64,000 bases of DNA from an uncultured Geobacteraceae bacterium (GTDB lineage: Bacteria > Desulfobacterota > Desulfuromonadia > Geobacterales > Pseudopelobacteraceae): the NCBI GenBank assembly GCA_903939115.1, contig CAJAFV010000037.1:21665-85664 (forward strand), written 5' to 3'. Positions 1 through 9,902 of the stretch are shown here, piece by piece. Both the position numbers and the translations under genes were made by a program. The stretch's first letter is position 1, and the number at the start of each line of letters is the position of its first letter. Below the pieces are notes generated by a model. That model saw nothing but the letters and a program-made list of their open reading frames with translations, made no database searches and was not told where the DNA came from.

Positions 1-1
1 C

Positions 2-931
2 GCTCCCGAGCAGTTTCAAAAGTTGCGCGAGGGTGGAAATGTCGAAGCCGTAGAGATGGCTTTGTCAGCCCTTAATAACGCCAGAATCATCTGCAACCGG
101 CCTGAAGTAAAAATCGGCATCGAATTTGTGGCGATGAGCAGCAATATCAGTGAACTTCCGGAGACCCTCGAGTGGGCGGCCAGTCGCGGGGCACGCTTTG
201 CCATTGTCACCCATGTACTTCCCTACGACGAACTGCACGCCCACGAAGCGGTGTTCTGCAACATTACAGATCAGGCGCTGTCGCTCTATAATAAATGGCG
301 ACGCACGGCGATCAGCTCTGGCGTCGACATGCAGCGCTACTATGAAGTGCGCTTTAAATACAGTCGTACTGACGATGAACAGGCTATCGTGGATCTGGTT
401 GAAGCGATGAAGGCCGAAGCGGAACAGCAGGGTATAATGCTCGACATGAAAAAACTCCTGCAGCTGGAACATCAAAGAGTTGATGAGATCACCGCTCTGT
501 TTGCCGCGGCAGAAGCTGTCGCCGCCAGAACCGGGTTGGAGTTGCGTTTACCGGAACTTGCTCTCAAAGAGCAGCGGAAATGCAGTTTCGTTGAGGAGGG
601 AAGCGCCTTTGTCTCGTGGAACGGCGATGTTTCTCCCTGTTACTTTCTCTGGCATCGTTTTGACTGTTTTGCGAGCGGCTGGAATCAGACGGTAAAACCT
701 AAAATTTTCGGCAATCTGGCGGAGCAGGAGATGCTGCGCATTTGGAATAACCATGAGTTCACTGCGTTTCGCAGAGACGTACTTGCCTACGACTATCCCT
801 CCTGTGCTAGCTGCGGCCTCGCACCGTGCGACTATGTACAGACCGATGACTTTCAGCAGGACTGTCACATCAGGAATGTCCCCTGTGGTTCGTGCCTCTG
901 GTGCATGGGGGTGTTTCAATGTCTGCGGTGA
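2..931 (+). CDS. Radical SAM/SPASM-domain protein, C-terminal part (5' end outside window)
   Basis: The frame is open from the first bases, so the gene starts upstream and about 309 C-terminal residues are visible. The CxxxCxxC radical SAM cluster motif is not in the visible part. The last 120 residues are rich in cysteine, including CSF, SPCYF, CASCGLAPC and CGSCLWC, with the WNGDVSPC motif typical of SPASM domains that bind extra Fe-S clusters. Such enzymes modify peptides or mature metalloenzymes. It is followed after 42 bases by a B12-binding radical SAM gene on the same strand, so the two probably work together. It resembles the Geobacter-type SPASM proteins described as putative metalloenzyme maturases, but the substrate cannot be told from this window. 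Confidence 0.75.
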   Translation, partial: APEQFQKLREGGNVEAVEMALSALNNARIICNRPEVKIGIEFVAMSSNISELPETLEWAASRGARFAIVTHVLPYDELHAHEAVFCNITDQALSLYNKWRRTAISSGVDMQRYYEVRFKYSRTDDEQAIVDLVEAMKAEAEQQGIMLDMKKLLQLEHQRVDEITALFAAAEAVAARTGLELRLPELALKEQRKCSFVEEGSAFVSWNGDVSPCYFLWHRFDCFASGWNQTVKPKIFGNLAEQEMLRIWNNHEFTAFRRDVLAYDYPSCASCGLAPCDYVQTDDFQQDCHIRNVPCGSCLWCMGVFQCLR

Positions 932-973
932 ATTATCTGTTATGAATGGGCCTATGCTGCAAGGAGTACACGC

Positions 974-2842
974 GTGTTGATCAACCTGGTTTCTATTCAC
1001 CCCTCCCCTTCTCCGCAATCAATTCCTCTGGCATGCGCTTTTCTTAAAGCCTATGCGCTCAAAAGCACCGCTACGATTACTCTGATAGATTTTTTCAGTG
1101 GTCAGGATGCCGTCGCATGTGCCGCAAAACTTTCCGAACCTTTACCGGAGGCTGTCGGCTTTTCCATGTATGTCTGGAACCGCGACTTAATCTGCCTCAT
1201 TGCTGCCGAACTTCGACAAAACCATCCATCTGTCATGCTTTTTTGCGGGGGTCCGGAGGTCACAGCTGACCCCGAATCTGTCATCAGCAGTGGAATCTTT
1301 GATTTTGTTATTGTCGGCGAAGGAGAAGCGCCTTTTTTGTCGTTCTGCCATGCAGTTACCTCAGGCGGAAACTACTTTGAAATTCCCGGTATTCTCCGTA
1401 CCGGTTCCGCTGTTCTGCAACCGCCTGCGCCTGTAGCAGATCTTGACTCCATCCCCTCTCCGTATCTTTCTAAAACTATCGACATTCATGCCAATCCCGG
1501 CATTCTCTGGCAGCTGTCACGCGGCTGCAGCTTTACCTGCGACTTCTGCTTTGATTCGCGCGGGGTTCATGGTGTACGTTATTTTTCTCTTGAACGACTG
1601 AAGTCTGAATTACAGTTTTTTGCCGCCAATGAGGTTTCACAAATATTCGTTCTTGATTCAACGTTCAACCTCGACCCGAAGCGCGCCAAAAAGATTCTGC
1701 GGATGATAAAAAAGAGTGCGCCGGACATTCATTTTCATTTTGAGGTTCGCAATGAATTTATTGATCGTGAAATGGCAGCACTCTTTGCAGAGATTGCCTG
1801 TTCATTACAGATTGGCCTGCAGAGCTCTGACAGGGAGGTGCTCAGACTGGTCGGGCGAACATTCAACAAAGCGGACTTCAGTGCAAAAGTAGGGATGCTG
1901 AATGATAGTGGGGCTGTGTTTGGTTTTGACCTTATCTATGGACTGCCTGGTGATACTCTCGCCGGTTTTTGTCGCAGCATAGACTATGCGCTTTCACTCT
2001 ATCCGAACCATCTTGACATTTTCCCGCTGGCGGTACTGCCCGGCACCAGGCTGGCGTCTCGCGGCACAACCCTGAAAATGGAGTGGAACAGGCACCCCCC
2101 GTATATTGTGACGGAAACGGAAAGTTTCAACAAAACTGATATGGCAGCTGCAGCGGGACTTGCCACCGCGTGTGATGTTTTTTACACCCGAGGTAAAGCG
2201 GTTGCATGGTTTAATGCCATTGTACTGGTTCTCGGCCTGAAACCATCTGCATTTATGCAAAAATTTGCCGACTGGCTGGTTACGCAGAGAGGTCACGCGA
2301 CGAAAGAGTCTGACTTCAGTGAAGACGATATCTGGAATGTGCAGCACCTTTTCCTGAGGGAACTCTTTGAAAGTAAAAAAAACAGGCGTTATTTGCCGCT
2401 TGTACTTGATCTGGCTCACTATCACCACCTGTACGCCGCAACACTGCTTGCTCCTTTCCGGCAATCAAATAATGATCGCCAACTACCGCCCGACATCTGT
2501 TCCTGCCGCTTTACACTCTATCCCGCGACCCATATAGCTCATTTCATCTATGACATAGATGAACTTCTCGACTGTGGCGAACCACAAATTCTCTGGATGT
2601 ATGAGCATCTCAAGCCGTCCGGCTCCCAGGCGGTTCTGTACCGAAATGGCGGCGGCGTATGCACTGAATCACTGGCGCCTCCGTACTTACTGCTATTGGA
2701 GCAGATTCGTGACACTGTCGACCGCGACTATCTTTCACACACAGGGCTAAGCAGAGAAGAAGCTCACCAGTTCCTTGCCTTTGCTGTTCAGGAGGAAATA
2801 ATAGAGTTTATTGAAGTTTCAAAAGAGGTTGCATTTCAGTAA
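974..2842 (+). CDS. B12-binding domain radical SAM protein
   Basis: 622 residues from a GTG start with AAGGAG seven bases upstream. Residues 1 to about 150 look like a cobalamin-binding Rossmann domain (FCGGPEVTADPE, VGEGEAPF). The radical SAM motif CSFTCDFC is at about residues 185-192, followed by the barrel with FGFDLIYGLPGDT. The remaining 250 residues are a C-terminal domain I do not recognise. Enzymes with this layout often methylate unreactive carbons or rearrange peptides and lipids. Context: directly downstream of a SPASM radical SAM gene. No obvious precursor peptide lies between or after them in this window. The exact reaction is unknown. Confidence 0.8.
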   Translation: MLINLVSIHPSPSPQSIPLACAFLKAYALKSTATITLIDFFSGQDAVACAAKLSEPLPEAVGFSMYVWNRDLICLIAAELRQNHPSVMLFCGGPEVTADPESVISSGIFDFVIVGEGEAPFLSFCHAVTSGGNYFEIPGILRTGSAVLQPPAPVADLDSIPSPYLSKTIDIHANPGILWQLSRGCSFTCDFCFDSRGVHGVRYFSLERLKSELQFFAANEVSQIFVLDSTFNLDPKRAKKILRMIKKSAPDIHFHFEVRNEFIDREMAALFAEIACSLQIGLQSSDREVLRLVGRTFNKADFSAKVGMLNDSGAVFGFDLIYGLPGDTLAGFCRSIDYALSLYPNHLDIFPLAVLPGTRLASRGTTLKMEWNRHPPYIVTETESFNKTDMAAAAGLATACDVFYTRGKAVAWFNAIVLVLGLKPSAFMQKFADWLVTQRGHATKESDFSEDDIWNVQHLFLRELFESKKNRRYLPLVLDLAHYHHLYAATLLAPFRQSNNDRQLPPDICSCRFTLYPATHIAHFIYDIDELLDCGEPQILWMYEHLKPSGSQAVLYRNGGGVCTESLAPPYLLLLEQIRDTVDRDYLSHTGLSREEAHQFLAFAVQEEIIEFIEVSKEVAFQ

Positions 2843-2918
2843 TTTTTTTAGTATAACTCTCATTTTCTTTTCTCAAAGCTTATTATACTGATGCTGTATT
2901 GAAGGGTGCCAGTTCATT

Positions 2919-3863
2919 ATGCATGATAAAATCAAGATTTTTTCGGGTAACTCAAACCCTGATCTCGCTCTTAAAATATGCGCGTGCCTCGGTGTCCCGC
3001 TTGGGGCAGCCCGTGTCCGTCGTTTTTCTGACGGCGAAGTTATGGTGGAGATCGGCGAGAATGTTCGCGGTCGCGATGTATATGTCGTGCAATCAACCTG
3101 TGCACCGACCAATGACAATCTGATGGAGTTACTGGTAATAACTGATGCATTGAAGCGGGCATCAGCAGCAACTATTACCGCAGTAATTCCGTATTACGGG
3201 TATGCGCGTCAGGATCGAAAGGCGGCACCCCGTACTCCAATTACTGCCAAATTGGTTGCAGATCTGATTACGACCGCCGGCGTCAACAGGGTTGTTACCG
3301 TTGACCTTCATGCCGGCCAGATTCAGGGTTTTTTCAACATCCCTGTAGATAATCTGTACGCTGCACCTGTTATTTTAAATTACCTTAAAGACCGTTTCAG
3401 CGGAGAGCAAGTCGTTATGGTCTCTCCAGATGCCGGCGGCACAGAAAGAGCCCGCGCATTTGCCAAACGCCTTGAATATTCTCTTGCCGTAATTGACAAA
3501 CGACGTACCGGGCCTAATGTCGCTGAAGTAATGCACCTGATCGGTGATGTGCGCGATAAGATTGCAATAATCCTTGACGATATGGTTGATACCGCCGGCA
3601 CCTTGACCCAGGCGGCAAAAGCACTCAAAACAAACGGCGCGAAAGCTATCTATGCCTGTGCCACTCATGGTGTGCTGTCAGGTCCGGCAATTGAGCGTAT
3701 TAACACCTCGGATATTGAAGAAATCGTATTAACTGATACAATACCGGCCAATACCGGCGATGTTGCCACAACCAAAATAAGGATACTCTCTGTCGCAGAC
3801 CTGTTGGCTGAAGCGATCAGAAGAATCCATGAAGATGAATCCGTCAGTTCGCTTTTTGCCTAG
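2919..3863 (+). CDS. prs: Ribose-phosphate pyrophosphokinase
   Basis: 314 residues, full family length. It makes PRPP from ribose 5-phosphate and ATP for nucleotide, histidine and tryptophan synthesis. Visible motifs: the N-terminal [12 protein letters not shown], the DVYVVQST flexible region, [19 protein letters not shown] and the PRPP-binding loop [12 protein letters not shown] near residue 210-220. It heads a compact housekeeping run prs-rplY-pth-ychF, the order common in Geobacter. The ATG at 2919 fits the family N-terminus; the ribosome binding site is weak. Confidence 0.97.
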   Translation: MHDKIKIFSGNSNPDLALKICACLGVPLGAARVRRFSDGEVMVEIGENVRGRDVYVVQSTCAPTNDNLMELLVITDALKRASAATITAVIPYYGYARQDRKAAPRTPITAKLVADLITTAGVNRVVTVDLHAGQIQGFFNIPVDNLYAAPVILNYLKDRFSGEQVVMVSPDAGGTERARAFAKRLEYSLAVIDKRRTGPNVAEVMHLIGDVRDKIAIILDDMVDTAGTLTQAAKALKTNGAKAIYACATHGVLSGPAIERINTSDIEEIVLTDTIPANTGDVATTKIRILSVADLLAEAIRRIHEDESVSSLFA

Positions 3864-3924
3864 TTTTTAATAAATTTATTTAGAATAGGGCGGGACTCAC
3901 CCGTCACTACACGTGGAGGAACAC

Positions 3925-4509
3925 ATGCAACAGAAACAGATGAATATTGAATTGCGCACCAAAACCGGTACCGGCATAAGCCGAAGACTTCGCACTGCTG
4001 ATATGATCCCGGGTGTTGTATATGGCAAGGGTCTTGATCCAATTACTGTAAGCATTAAGAACCGTGATCTGCAGGAAGCTATTTCCGGTGCAGGCGGCCA
4101 GAACAACCTGATTACTCTGATAGGTGGCGGAACTCTGGACCAGAATATTGCAATAGTTGCAGATATCCAACGGGATCCGATTAAGCGAACCTTCAAACAC
4201 GTTGATCTCCATCGCATCAACCCGAATGAGAAGCTCCGTGTTACTGTTCCTGTCGTTCTGAAAGGTACCGCCATCGGTGTAAAAGAGGGCGGCCTTCTTG
4301 ATCTGGCCCACCACGAACTGCACATTGAATGCCTGCCGGGTAATATCCCTGACTGCATCACCATCGATGTTTCAGATCTGAAAATTGCTCATTCAATTCA
4401 TGTCAGCGAAATTCCGCTCCCTGAAGGTATTGTTCTCCTCGACCAGCCAAAGATTCCTGTTGTCAGCGTTCTTGGCAGAGCCAAGGAAGATGCACCTGCT
4501 GCCGCTTAG
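3925..4509 (+). CDS. rplY: 50S ribosomal protein L25/general stress protein Ctc
   Basis: 194 residues from the ATG at 3925, which is preceded by GGAGGA at 3915-3920; a GTG four codons upstream overlaps that site and is less likely. It binds 5S rRNA in the large subunit. The protein has the L25 domain (residues 1-95, with [13 protein letters not shown] and IPGVVYGK) and the C-terminal TL5/Ctc beta domain ([16 protein letters not shown]). It ends in a short Ala-rich tail. It lies between prs and pth, the usual partners in this phylum. Confidence 0.96.
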   Translation: MQQKQMNIELRTKTGTGISRRLRTADMIPGVVYGKGLDPITVSIKNRDLQEAISGAGGQNNLITLIGGGTLDQNIAIVADIQRDPIKRTFKHVDLHRINPNEKLRVTVPVVLKGTAIGVKEGGLLDLAHHELHIECLPGNIPDCITIDVSDLKIAHSIHVSEIPLPEGIVLLDQPKIPVVSVLGRAKEDAPAAA

Positions 4510-4526
4510 CATTATCTGACTTTCAC

Positions 4527-5108
4527 ATGAGTACGTATATAGTTGCGGGGCTGGGGAATCCCGGCCCCACCTATCAATGGACCCGCCATAATGCGGGTTT
4601 TCTTTTTTTGGATCGCCTTGCTGATCGCGAAAACATTTCCATTACCAAAAAATCATTCTCCGGGTTTTGCGGGGAACTGAGTTTAGCCGGGCATCGTCTG
4701 ATTCTTCTCAAGCCACAGACATTCATGAATCTGTCCGGGGTTTCTGTCATGCAGGCGCTCCAATTCCATAAGCTTCCGCTGTCACATGTGATTGTCATTC
4801 ATGATGAGCTCGATCTGCCGTTTGGAACGGTGCGTTTCAAAAATGGCGGCGGGCATGGCGGACACAACGGCTTGCGCTCTATCATGGAGAACCTGGGTAA
4901 AAGCGACTACATCAGACTCAGAATAGGAATTGGCAAATCATTGCACGGAGATACAACCAGTCATGTTCTTGGGAAAATACCTCCTGAGCAGATGGAAGCT
5001 CTTTCCCGTGTGCTCGATGGCGGCATAGAGATGTTTAAAGTAATGCTTACTGAAGGACTCCCAAAAGCCATGAGTCTTTATAATAATAAAAATTTTCTGG
5101 AAGGATAG
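4527..5108 (+). CDS. pth: Peptidyl-tRNA hydrolase
   Basis: 193 residues, normal length. It releases tRNA from prematurely dropped peptidyl-tRNA. Conserved blocks are present: [18 protein letters not shown] with the catalytic His of the RHN motif near residue 21, [19 protein letters not shown] and the NGLRSI segment. It starts 17 bases after rplY and ends four bases before the ychF start, so it is probably cotranscribed with both. Confidence 0.97.
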   Translation: MSTYIVAGLGNPGPTYQWTRHNAGFLFLDRLADRENISITKKSFSGFCGELSLAGHRLILLKPQTFMNLSGVSVMQALQFHKLPLSHVIVIHDELDLPFGTVRFKNGGGHGGHNGLRSIMENLGKSDYIRLRIGIGKSLHGDTTSHVLGKIPPEQMEALSRVLDGGIEMFKVMLTEGLPKAMSLYNNKNFLEG

Positions 5109-5112
5109 ATTT

Positions 5113-6207
5113 ATGGGCTTCAACTGCGGAATAGTCGGATTACCAAATGTAGGAAAATCTACCATATTTAATGCACTGACCTCAGCCGGTGCCGAGTCGG
5201 CAAATTATCCGTTTTGTACGATTGAGCCTAACGTCGGTATCGTTCAGGTACCTGACCCCCGCATGGATCAACTGTCCGAGATAGTAAAGCCGCAGAAAAT
5301 CCAGCCGACAACCATTGAATTTGTCGACATTGCCGGCCTTGTCAAGGGTGCCAGCCAGGGTGAAGGTCTCGGAAACCAGTTTCTGGGACACATCCGGAGT
5401 GTAGATGCAATCGTTCACGTCGTCCGCTGTTTTGATGACGATAATATCGTTCATGTCAATGGCCGCGTTTCTCCGGCCGACGATATAGAGGTCATTAACA
5501 CCGAACTTGCCCTGGCAGACCTTGACACTATTGAAAAAAAACTGCAGCGTGCCGAAAAAATGGCACGAAGCGGTGACAAAAAAGCCAAAGATGAAGTTGA
5601 TTTTTATCTCCGGGTACGGGCTCTTCTCGAACAGGTTAAAAAGCTGCAGGGAATTGCGCAAAATGAGGATGAAAAAATCTGGATGCGTGACCTGCATCTC
5701 CTCACCGACAAACCGGTACTCTATGTCGCAAACGTAGCTGAAGATGACCTGGAGGGGAAACACCCGAATGTGGCCGCGGTCCGGAATATTGCAACCTCCG
5801 AAGGAGCCGGGGTCGTTGTCATTTGCGGTAAACTTGAGGCGGAAATTGCGGAGCTTGACGGTCCGGAAAAGCAGGGTTTTCTTGACGACATGGGACTTGA
5901 GGAGGCCGGCCTTGATCGCCTTATCCGGAACGGCTATGCCTTGTTGGGCCTCATCACGTATTTTACCGCCGGCGTCAAAGAAGTCCGGGCCTGGAACATC
6001 GTTAACGGGACCAAAGCTCCGCAAGCGGCAGGCGTTATTCACACCGATTTCGAGAAGGGGTTTATCCGTGCTGAAGTGATCGGCTTTAACGATTATATTT
6101 CCTGCAACGGCGAAGCGGGGTCAAAAGAGAAAGGTTTAATGAGGCTGGAAGGAAAAGAGTATGTCGTTAAAGATGGCGACGTCATGCACTTCCGGTTTAA
6201 TGTGTAA
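5113..6207 (+). CDS. ychF: Redox-regulated ATPase/GTPase YchF (Obg family)
   Basis: 364 residues, full length. P-loop GLPNVGKS at residues 8-15, switch region [19 protein letters not shown] and the NVAEDD segment, which replaces the usual NKxD and is typical of the ATP-preferring YchF proteins. The C-terminal TGS-like domain ends with [13 protein letters not shown]. It is associated with ribosomes and stress responses in other bacteria. GGAAGG lies at 5099-5104, just before the start. Last gene of the prs run. Confidence 0.97.
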   Translation: MGFNCGIVGLPNVGKSTIFNALTSAGAESANYPFCTIEPNVGIVQVPDPRMDQLSEIVKPQKIQPTTIEFVDIAGLVKGASQGEGLGNQFLGHIRSVDAIVHVVRCFDDDNIVHVNGRVSPADDIEVINTELALADLDTIEKKLQRAEKMARSGDKKAKDEVDFYLRVRALLEQVKKLQGIAQNEDEKIWMRDLHLLTDKPVLYVANVAEDDLEGKHPNVAAVRNIATSEGAGVVVICGKLEAEIAELDGPEKQGFLDDMGLEEAGLDRLIRNGYALLGLITYFTAGVKEVRAWNIVNGTKAPQAAGVIHTDFEKGFIRAEVIGFNDYISCNGEAGSKEKGLMRLEGKEYVVKDGDVMHFRFNV

Positions 6208-6231
6208 AACTATGAGTAGGAGATGAAGGAA

Positions 6232-6534
6232 TTATTCCGGAATCCCAAGCTCTGTGGTTTCATCCAACAATTGTCTGCCATGCCGCACGGTCAAAATGTT
6301 AACGGTATCTGACAGTTTGTAAATTACCCGATAGCTGCCATGAATGAGCTCGCGGATATCCGGGCGATTCAGTTCCGGTACTATCCGGCAGCTTTGAGGT
6401 TGTGTGGAAAGCCTGCCAACAAGCTTGAAGAGATCTTTTACCCATTTATCGGCAGCGGTTGGTTTATCTCTGGCAATGTAGCGCGCGATATTCCGCACAC
6501 GCTCAAGAGCGAGCGGAGACCAGATTATGTTCAT
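6232..6534 (-). CDS. ParE/RelE-superfamily toxin
   Basis: 100 residues, typical of the family. The segments WSPLALERVRNIARYIA and HGSYRVIYKLSDTVNILTVRHGRQ match the ParE/RelE fold. RelE members cut mRNA on the ribosome and ParE members poison gyrase; which applies here cannot be told. The start overlaps the end of the antitoxin gene by four bases (ATGA-type coupling). The pair lies tail-to-tail with ychF, 24 bases away. Confidence 0.85.
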   Translation of the reverse strand: MNIIWSPLALERVRNIARYIARDKPTAADKWVKDLFKLVGRLSTQPQSCRIVPELNRPDIRELIHGSYRVIYKLSDTVNILTVRHGRQLLDETTELGIPE

Positions 6535-6812
6535 GCGGTAATACCGGCCAGAACCTGCATGAGCGCATCTTCATGAGTGACACCTTTTCCGCTTTCGATC
6601 TGTTGTTCAGCCGTATGAATATCCTGCAACAACTCAAGCTGTTCCAGCATTTCATCGTACTTGATAACATCAAGCAGCACGGCGGCGCTTCGCCCATGAT
6701 TGGTAATCACCAGTGGCCGGTGCGTAGTCTGCACCTGTTTGATAAAGCCGGTAACATTGCTGCGAAATGCAGAAAGCGGTTGAATGTCTTGAACAAAGGA
6801 AACGTGTGTCAT
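6531..6812 (-). CDS. Phd/YefM-family antitoxin
   Basis: 93 residues. The N-terminal half (QDIQPLSAFRSNVTGFIK, then LVITNHGRSAAVLLDVIKYDEM) is the Phd/YefM DNA-binding fold, and the C-terminal half would bind and neutralise the downstream toxin. A run of five G lies eight bases before the ATG. It probably represses its own promoter at 6842-6870, where a near palindrome overlaps the -10 box. Confidence 0.87.
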   Translation of the reverse strand: MTHVSFVQDIQPLSAFRSNVTGFIKQVQTTHRPLVITNHGRSAAVLLDVIKYDEMLEQLELLQDIHTAEQQIESGKGVTHEDALMQVLAGITA

Positions 6813-6841
6813 CTCTGACCCCCATGGTTATTTTGTCCAGT

Positions 6842-6870
6842 ATTATGTACAATATTTTGTAATCAAACAA
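6842..6870 (-). promoter_or_regulatory. Promoter and candidate operator of the toxin-antitoxin pair
   Basis: On the minus strand TTGTTT (6865-6870) and CATAAT (6842-6847) are separated by 17 bases, a good sigma-70 layout 30 bases upstream of the antitoxin ATG. The near-perfect palindrome TATTATGTACAATA at 6841-6854 overlaps the -10 box and is a likely site for autorepression by the antitoxin. Confidence 0.5.
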
Positions 6871-6998
6871 GGGGAAATTTTGAGTGTTATGAGTTGATAT
6901 ATTGTCCGGCAGCCTGGGCCAGTAATGCTGCAAACAAACAGCGACTGCACCAGACTTGCCGCCATAATCGCGTTCCTTTCAATCTCCCGTATCGGTGT

Positions 6999-7054
6999 CC
7001 TTCGTCGCCTCAACCCTCGCCGCCTTAATTCCATCTTCGATTTGAAATTGGAAT
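6999..7054 (-). repeat. Copy A of a dispersed repeat (one end only)
   Basis: 56 bases that match 13698-13753 at about 48 positions, both in intergenic DNA just upstream of a housekeeping gene (secA here, trpD there). Only the right-hand part of the longer copy at 13632-13753 is kept. The rest of the 6871-6998 stretch shows no gene I can support. Confidence 0.6.
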
Positions 7055-7078
7055 ATCCAGTCTCCTCGACCTTTTTTA

Positions 7079-7107
7079 TTGAGCGGTAATATGAGTTGTG
7101 CTATTAT
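7079..7107 (+). promoter_or_regulatory. Promoter of secA
   Basis: TTGAGC at 7079-7084 and TATTAT at 7102-7107 with exactly 17 bases between them, 52 bases before the secA ATG. It is the best sigma-70 match in this spacer. Confidence 0.6.
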
Positions 7108-7159
7108 ACGAGGCTATTTTTCACACATTCATACATTTAACTTTCCGGAGACAATCTAA

Positions 7160-9853
7160 ATGTTCAGTTCCATTATAAGGAAATTTATTGGCAGCAAGAA
7201 CGAGCGTGAGCTGAAAAAAATGTGGCCGATCGTTGCAAAGATTAATTCTCTCGAGGCCTCCATCTCCACTCTTTCCGATGAGCAGCTGACTGATAAGACA
7301 AGGGAATTCAAAGAGCGGCACGCAAAGGGCGAATCGTTGGATACATTGCTCCCGGAAGCATTTGCTGTCTGCCGCGAGGCAAGCAAACGTGTCCTTGGGA
7401 TGCGCCACTTTGACGTTCAGCTGATAGGCGGCATGGTACTGCATTCGGGGAAAATAGCCGAGATGAAGACCGGAGAAGGTAAGACTCTTGTTGCCACCCT
7501 CCCCGCCTACTTGAACGCAATTTCCGGTAAAGGCGTCCACGTAGTAACGGTCAACGATTATCTCGCAAAACGTGACTCCGAATGGATGGGGCGGCTGTAC
7601 AATTTTCTTGGCTTATCGGTAGGCATCATTGTCCATGGCGTTGAAGATGACCAGCGCCGCGCTAACTATGCCGCTGATATCACGTATGGCACGAACAATG
7701 AATTTGGCTTTGATTATCTGCGCGATAACATGAAGTTTTCCCTGGATGATTATGTTCAGCGCGGCTTTAACTACGCCGTCGTCGACGAAGTTGACTCCAT
7801 CCTGATTGACGAAGCCCGTACTCCACTGATTATTTCAGGCCCGACAGAGGATTCAACCGACAAATATTACGTTATCAACTCTATCATCCCCAAACTGGAA
7901 AAGGGAGAGGTGCTTGAAGTCGAGGCGAATACCCTTTCCGGCAAACGGAAACAGTACACCGGCGACTTTACAATTGATGAAAAGGCAAAAAGTGCAACGT
8001 TAACGGAACAAGGTGTTCTGAGAGTAGAAAAACTTCTTAAGATCGATAATCTTTATGATCCACGCAACATAGAAACCCTTCATCATGTCAACCAGGCACT
8101 GCGTGCCCACGCCATGTACAAACTTGATGTTGATTACGTCGTCAAAGACGGCGAAGTAATGATTGTTGATGAGTTCACCGGCCGTCTTATGCCCGGTCGT
8201 CGCTGGTCAGACGGCCTGCACCAGGCGATTGAGGCCAAGGAAGGGGTCAAGATCGAGAATGAGAACCAGACCTTGGCAACAATTACGTTTCAGAACTATT
8301 TCCGCATGTACAGTAAACTGTCAGGAATGACCGGTACTGCCGATACTGAAGCAGAGGAATTTCATAAAATATATAAACTGGATGTGTCTGTTATCCCAAC
8401 CAACAGGCCGCTTGTTCGTCCGGATGCACCGGATGTTATTTACAAAACTGAAATGGAAAAATTCAAAGCGGTAATTGAGGATATCAAAGAACATTACGCC
8501 ATCGGCCAACCCTGTCTTGTCGGTACAATCTCAATCGAAAAGTCGGAAGTTCTGTCAGAGCTCTTGAAACGCCAGGGTGTGCCACATAACGTGCTAAATG
8601 CCAAGCAGCATGAGCGGGAAGCTGAGATCGTATCTCAGGCCGGTCGCAAAGGCGCCATAATGATCGCTACCAACATGGCTGGTCGAGGCACTGATATCGT
8701 GCTGGGAGGCAATCCGGATGCCCTGGCCAAGCAGTGGCGGCGTGCCAACCCGGAATCTACTGACGAGGAATATGCTGCGGTGGTGACCAAATACAAAGCT
8801 GAATGCCTTGCTGAACATGAAGAGGTTATTAAACTGGGCGGTCTTCACATCCTCGGGACGGAACGGCATGAATCGCGCCGAATAGACAATCAGCTGCGCG
8901 GTCGTTCAGGCCGTCAGGGTGATCCCGGCTCATCAAAGTTCTATCTCTCGCTTGAAGATGATCTGCTGCGTATTTTCGGTTCAGAACGCGTCTCAAAAAT
9001 AATGGATCTGCTCAAAATTGAAGAGGGTGAAGCGATTACCCACAGCATGATCTCCCGGTCGATTGAAAATGCCCAGAAAAAAGTTGAGGCGCATAACTTT
9101 GATATTCGCAAGCATCTCATTGAGTACGATGATGTCATGAACAAACAGCGCGAGGTTATATATAGCCAGCGGCGTGAAATTCTAGGCGGTCAGGATATTC
9201 GAGAGAGTTTTCTGGAAATGATGGACGAGACGATTGAGGAGATTGCCGCCGCCTACGCCATTGACAAGGTTTCACCACACGAGTGGGATTGGCAGGGGAT
9301 TAGTGAAGCTGTGTATAAATGTTTCAACCTCCAGCTTGATCTGCCGCAAGAGATGGTAAGCCGCCTCACTCCGGTTAACTTCCAAAGCACGCTCAGCGAG
9401 CAGGCTCATGCCATCTTCAAGGGACGAGTGGAGGAGATGGGTGACGAGCTTATCGATCACCTCATCAAGGTCATGGTGCTGCAGGCGATCGACACCCACT
9501 GGAAAGATCACCTCCTGAATATCGACCACCTGAAGGAAGGCATCGGCCTGCGAGGGTATGGGCAGAAAGATCCCAAACAGGAATACAAAAAAGAGGCGTA
9601 CAACTTTTTCATGGAATTGATGGTGCGCATTCGCGAAGAGGTTGTTGAGCGCGTTTTCTGGGTTCAGATCAACCATGATGGCGAAGAGATAGAAGAGATG
9701 GAAGAAGAGATGCAAAGCAAGAAGCTGGTTTTTAATCTGGGGGGCGGTGAAGATCATCACCAGGAACCGGCCAAAAGTCAGAAAGTGGCAGGACGCAATG
9801 ATGCCTGCCCATGCGGAAGCGGTAAAAAGTACAAAAAGTGCTGCGGCAAGTAA
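7160..9853 (+). CDS. secA: Preprotein translocase ATPase subunit SecA
   Basis: 897 residues, full length. It drives secretory proteins through SecYEG using ATP. Walker [10 protein letters not shown] at about residues 101-109, DEVDS at about 208-212, the preprotein cross-linking domain, then motif [24 protein letters not shown] in the second motor domain, and the helical wing. The C-terminal zinc-binding tail [13 protein letters not shown] contacts SecB and ribosomes. GGAGA is placed eight bases before the ATG. It stands alone with its own promoter. Confidence 0.98.
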   Translation: MFSSIIRKFIGSKNERELKKMWPIVAKINSLEASISTLSDEQLTDKTREFKERHAKGESLDTLLPEAFAVCREASKRVLGMRHFDVQLIGGMVLHSGKIAEMKTGEGKTLVATLPAYLNAISGKGVHVVTVNDYLAKRDSEWMGRLYNFLGLSVGIIVHGVEDDQRRANYAADITYGTNNEFGFDYLRDNMKFSLDDYVQRGFNYAVVDEVDSILIDEARTPLIISGPTEDSTDKYYVINSIIPKLEKGEVLEVEANTLSGKRKQYTGDFTIDEKAKSATLTEQGVLRVEKLLKIDNLYDPRNIETLHHVNQALRAHAMYKLDVDYVVKDGEVMIVDEFTGRLMPGRRWSDGLHQAIEAKEGVKIENENQTLATITFQNYFRMYSKLSGMTGTADTEAEEFHKIYKLDVSVIPTNRPLVRPDAPDVIYKTEMEKFKAVIEDIKEHYAIGQPCLVGTISIEKSEVLSELLKRQGVPHNVLNAKQHEREAEIVSQAGRKGAIMIATNMAGRGTDIVLGGNPDALAKQWRRANPESTDEEYAAVVTKYKAECLAEHEEVIKLGGLHILGTERHESRRIDNQLRGRSGRQGDPGSSKFYLSLEDDLLRIFGSERVSKIMDLLKIEEGEAITHSMISRSIENAQKKVEAHNFDIRKHLIEYDDVMNKQREVIYSQRREILGGQDIRESFLEMMDETIEEIAAAYAIDKVSPHEWDWQGISEAVYKCFNLQLDLPQEMVSRLTPVNFQSTLSEQAHAIFKGRVEEMGDELIDHLIKVMVLQAIDTHWKDHLLNIDHLKEGIGLRGYGQKDPKQEYKKEAYNFFMELMVRIREEVVERVFWVQINHDGEEIEEMEEEMQSKKLVFNLGGGEDHHQEPAKSQKVAGRNDACPCGSGKKYKKCCGK

Positions 9854-9902
9854 TGGTACTCTTCCACGCAGACATATATCCGGCACAATCAGGTGAATTT
9901 CT

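Noticed and set aside
2843..2918. Possible tRNA or strong promoter before prs
   Set aside because: No cloverleaf can be drawn; a TATACT at 2884-2889 is present but no convincing -35 box at the right distance.
5182..6042. 286-codon frame on the minus strand
   Set aside because: Antisense shadow of ychF; no homology.
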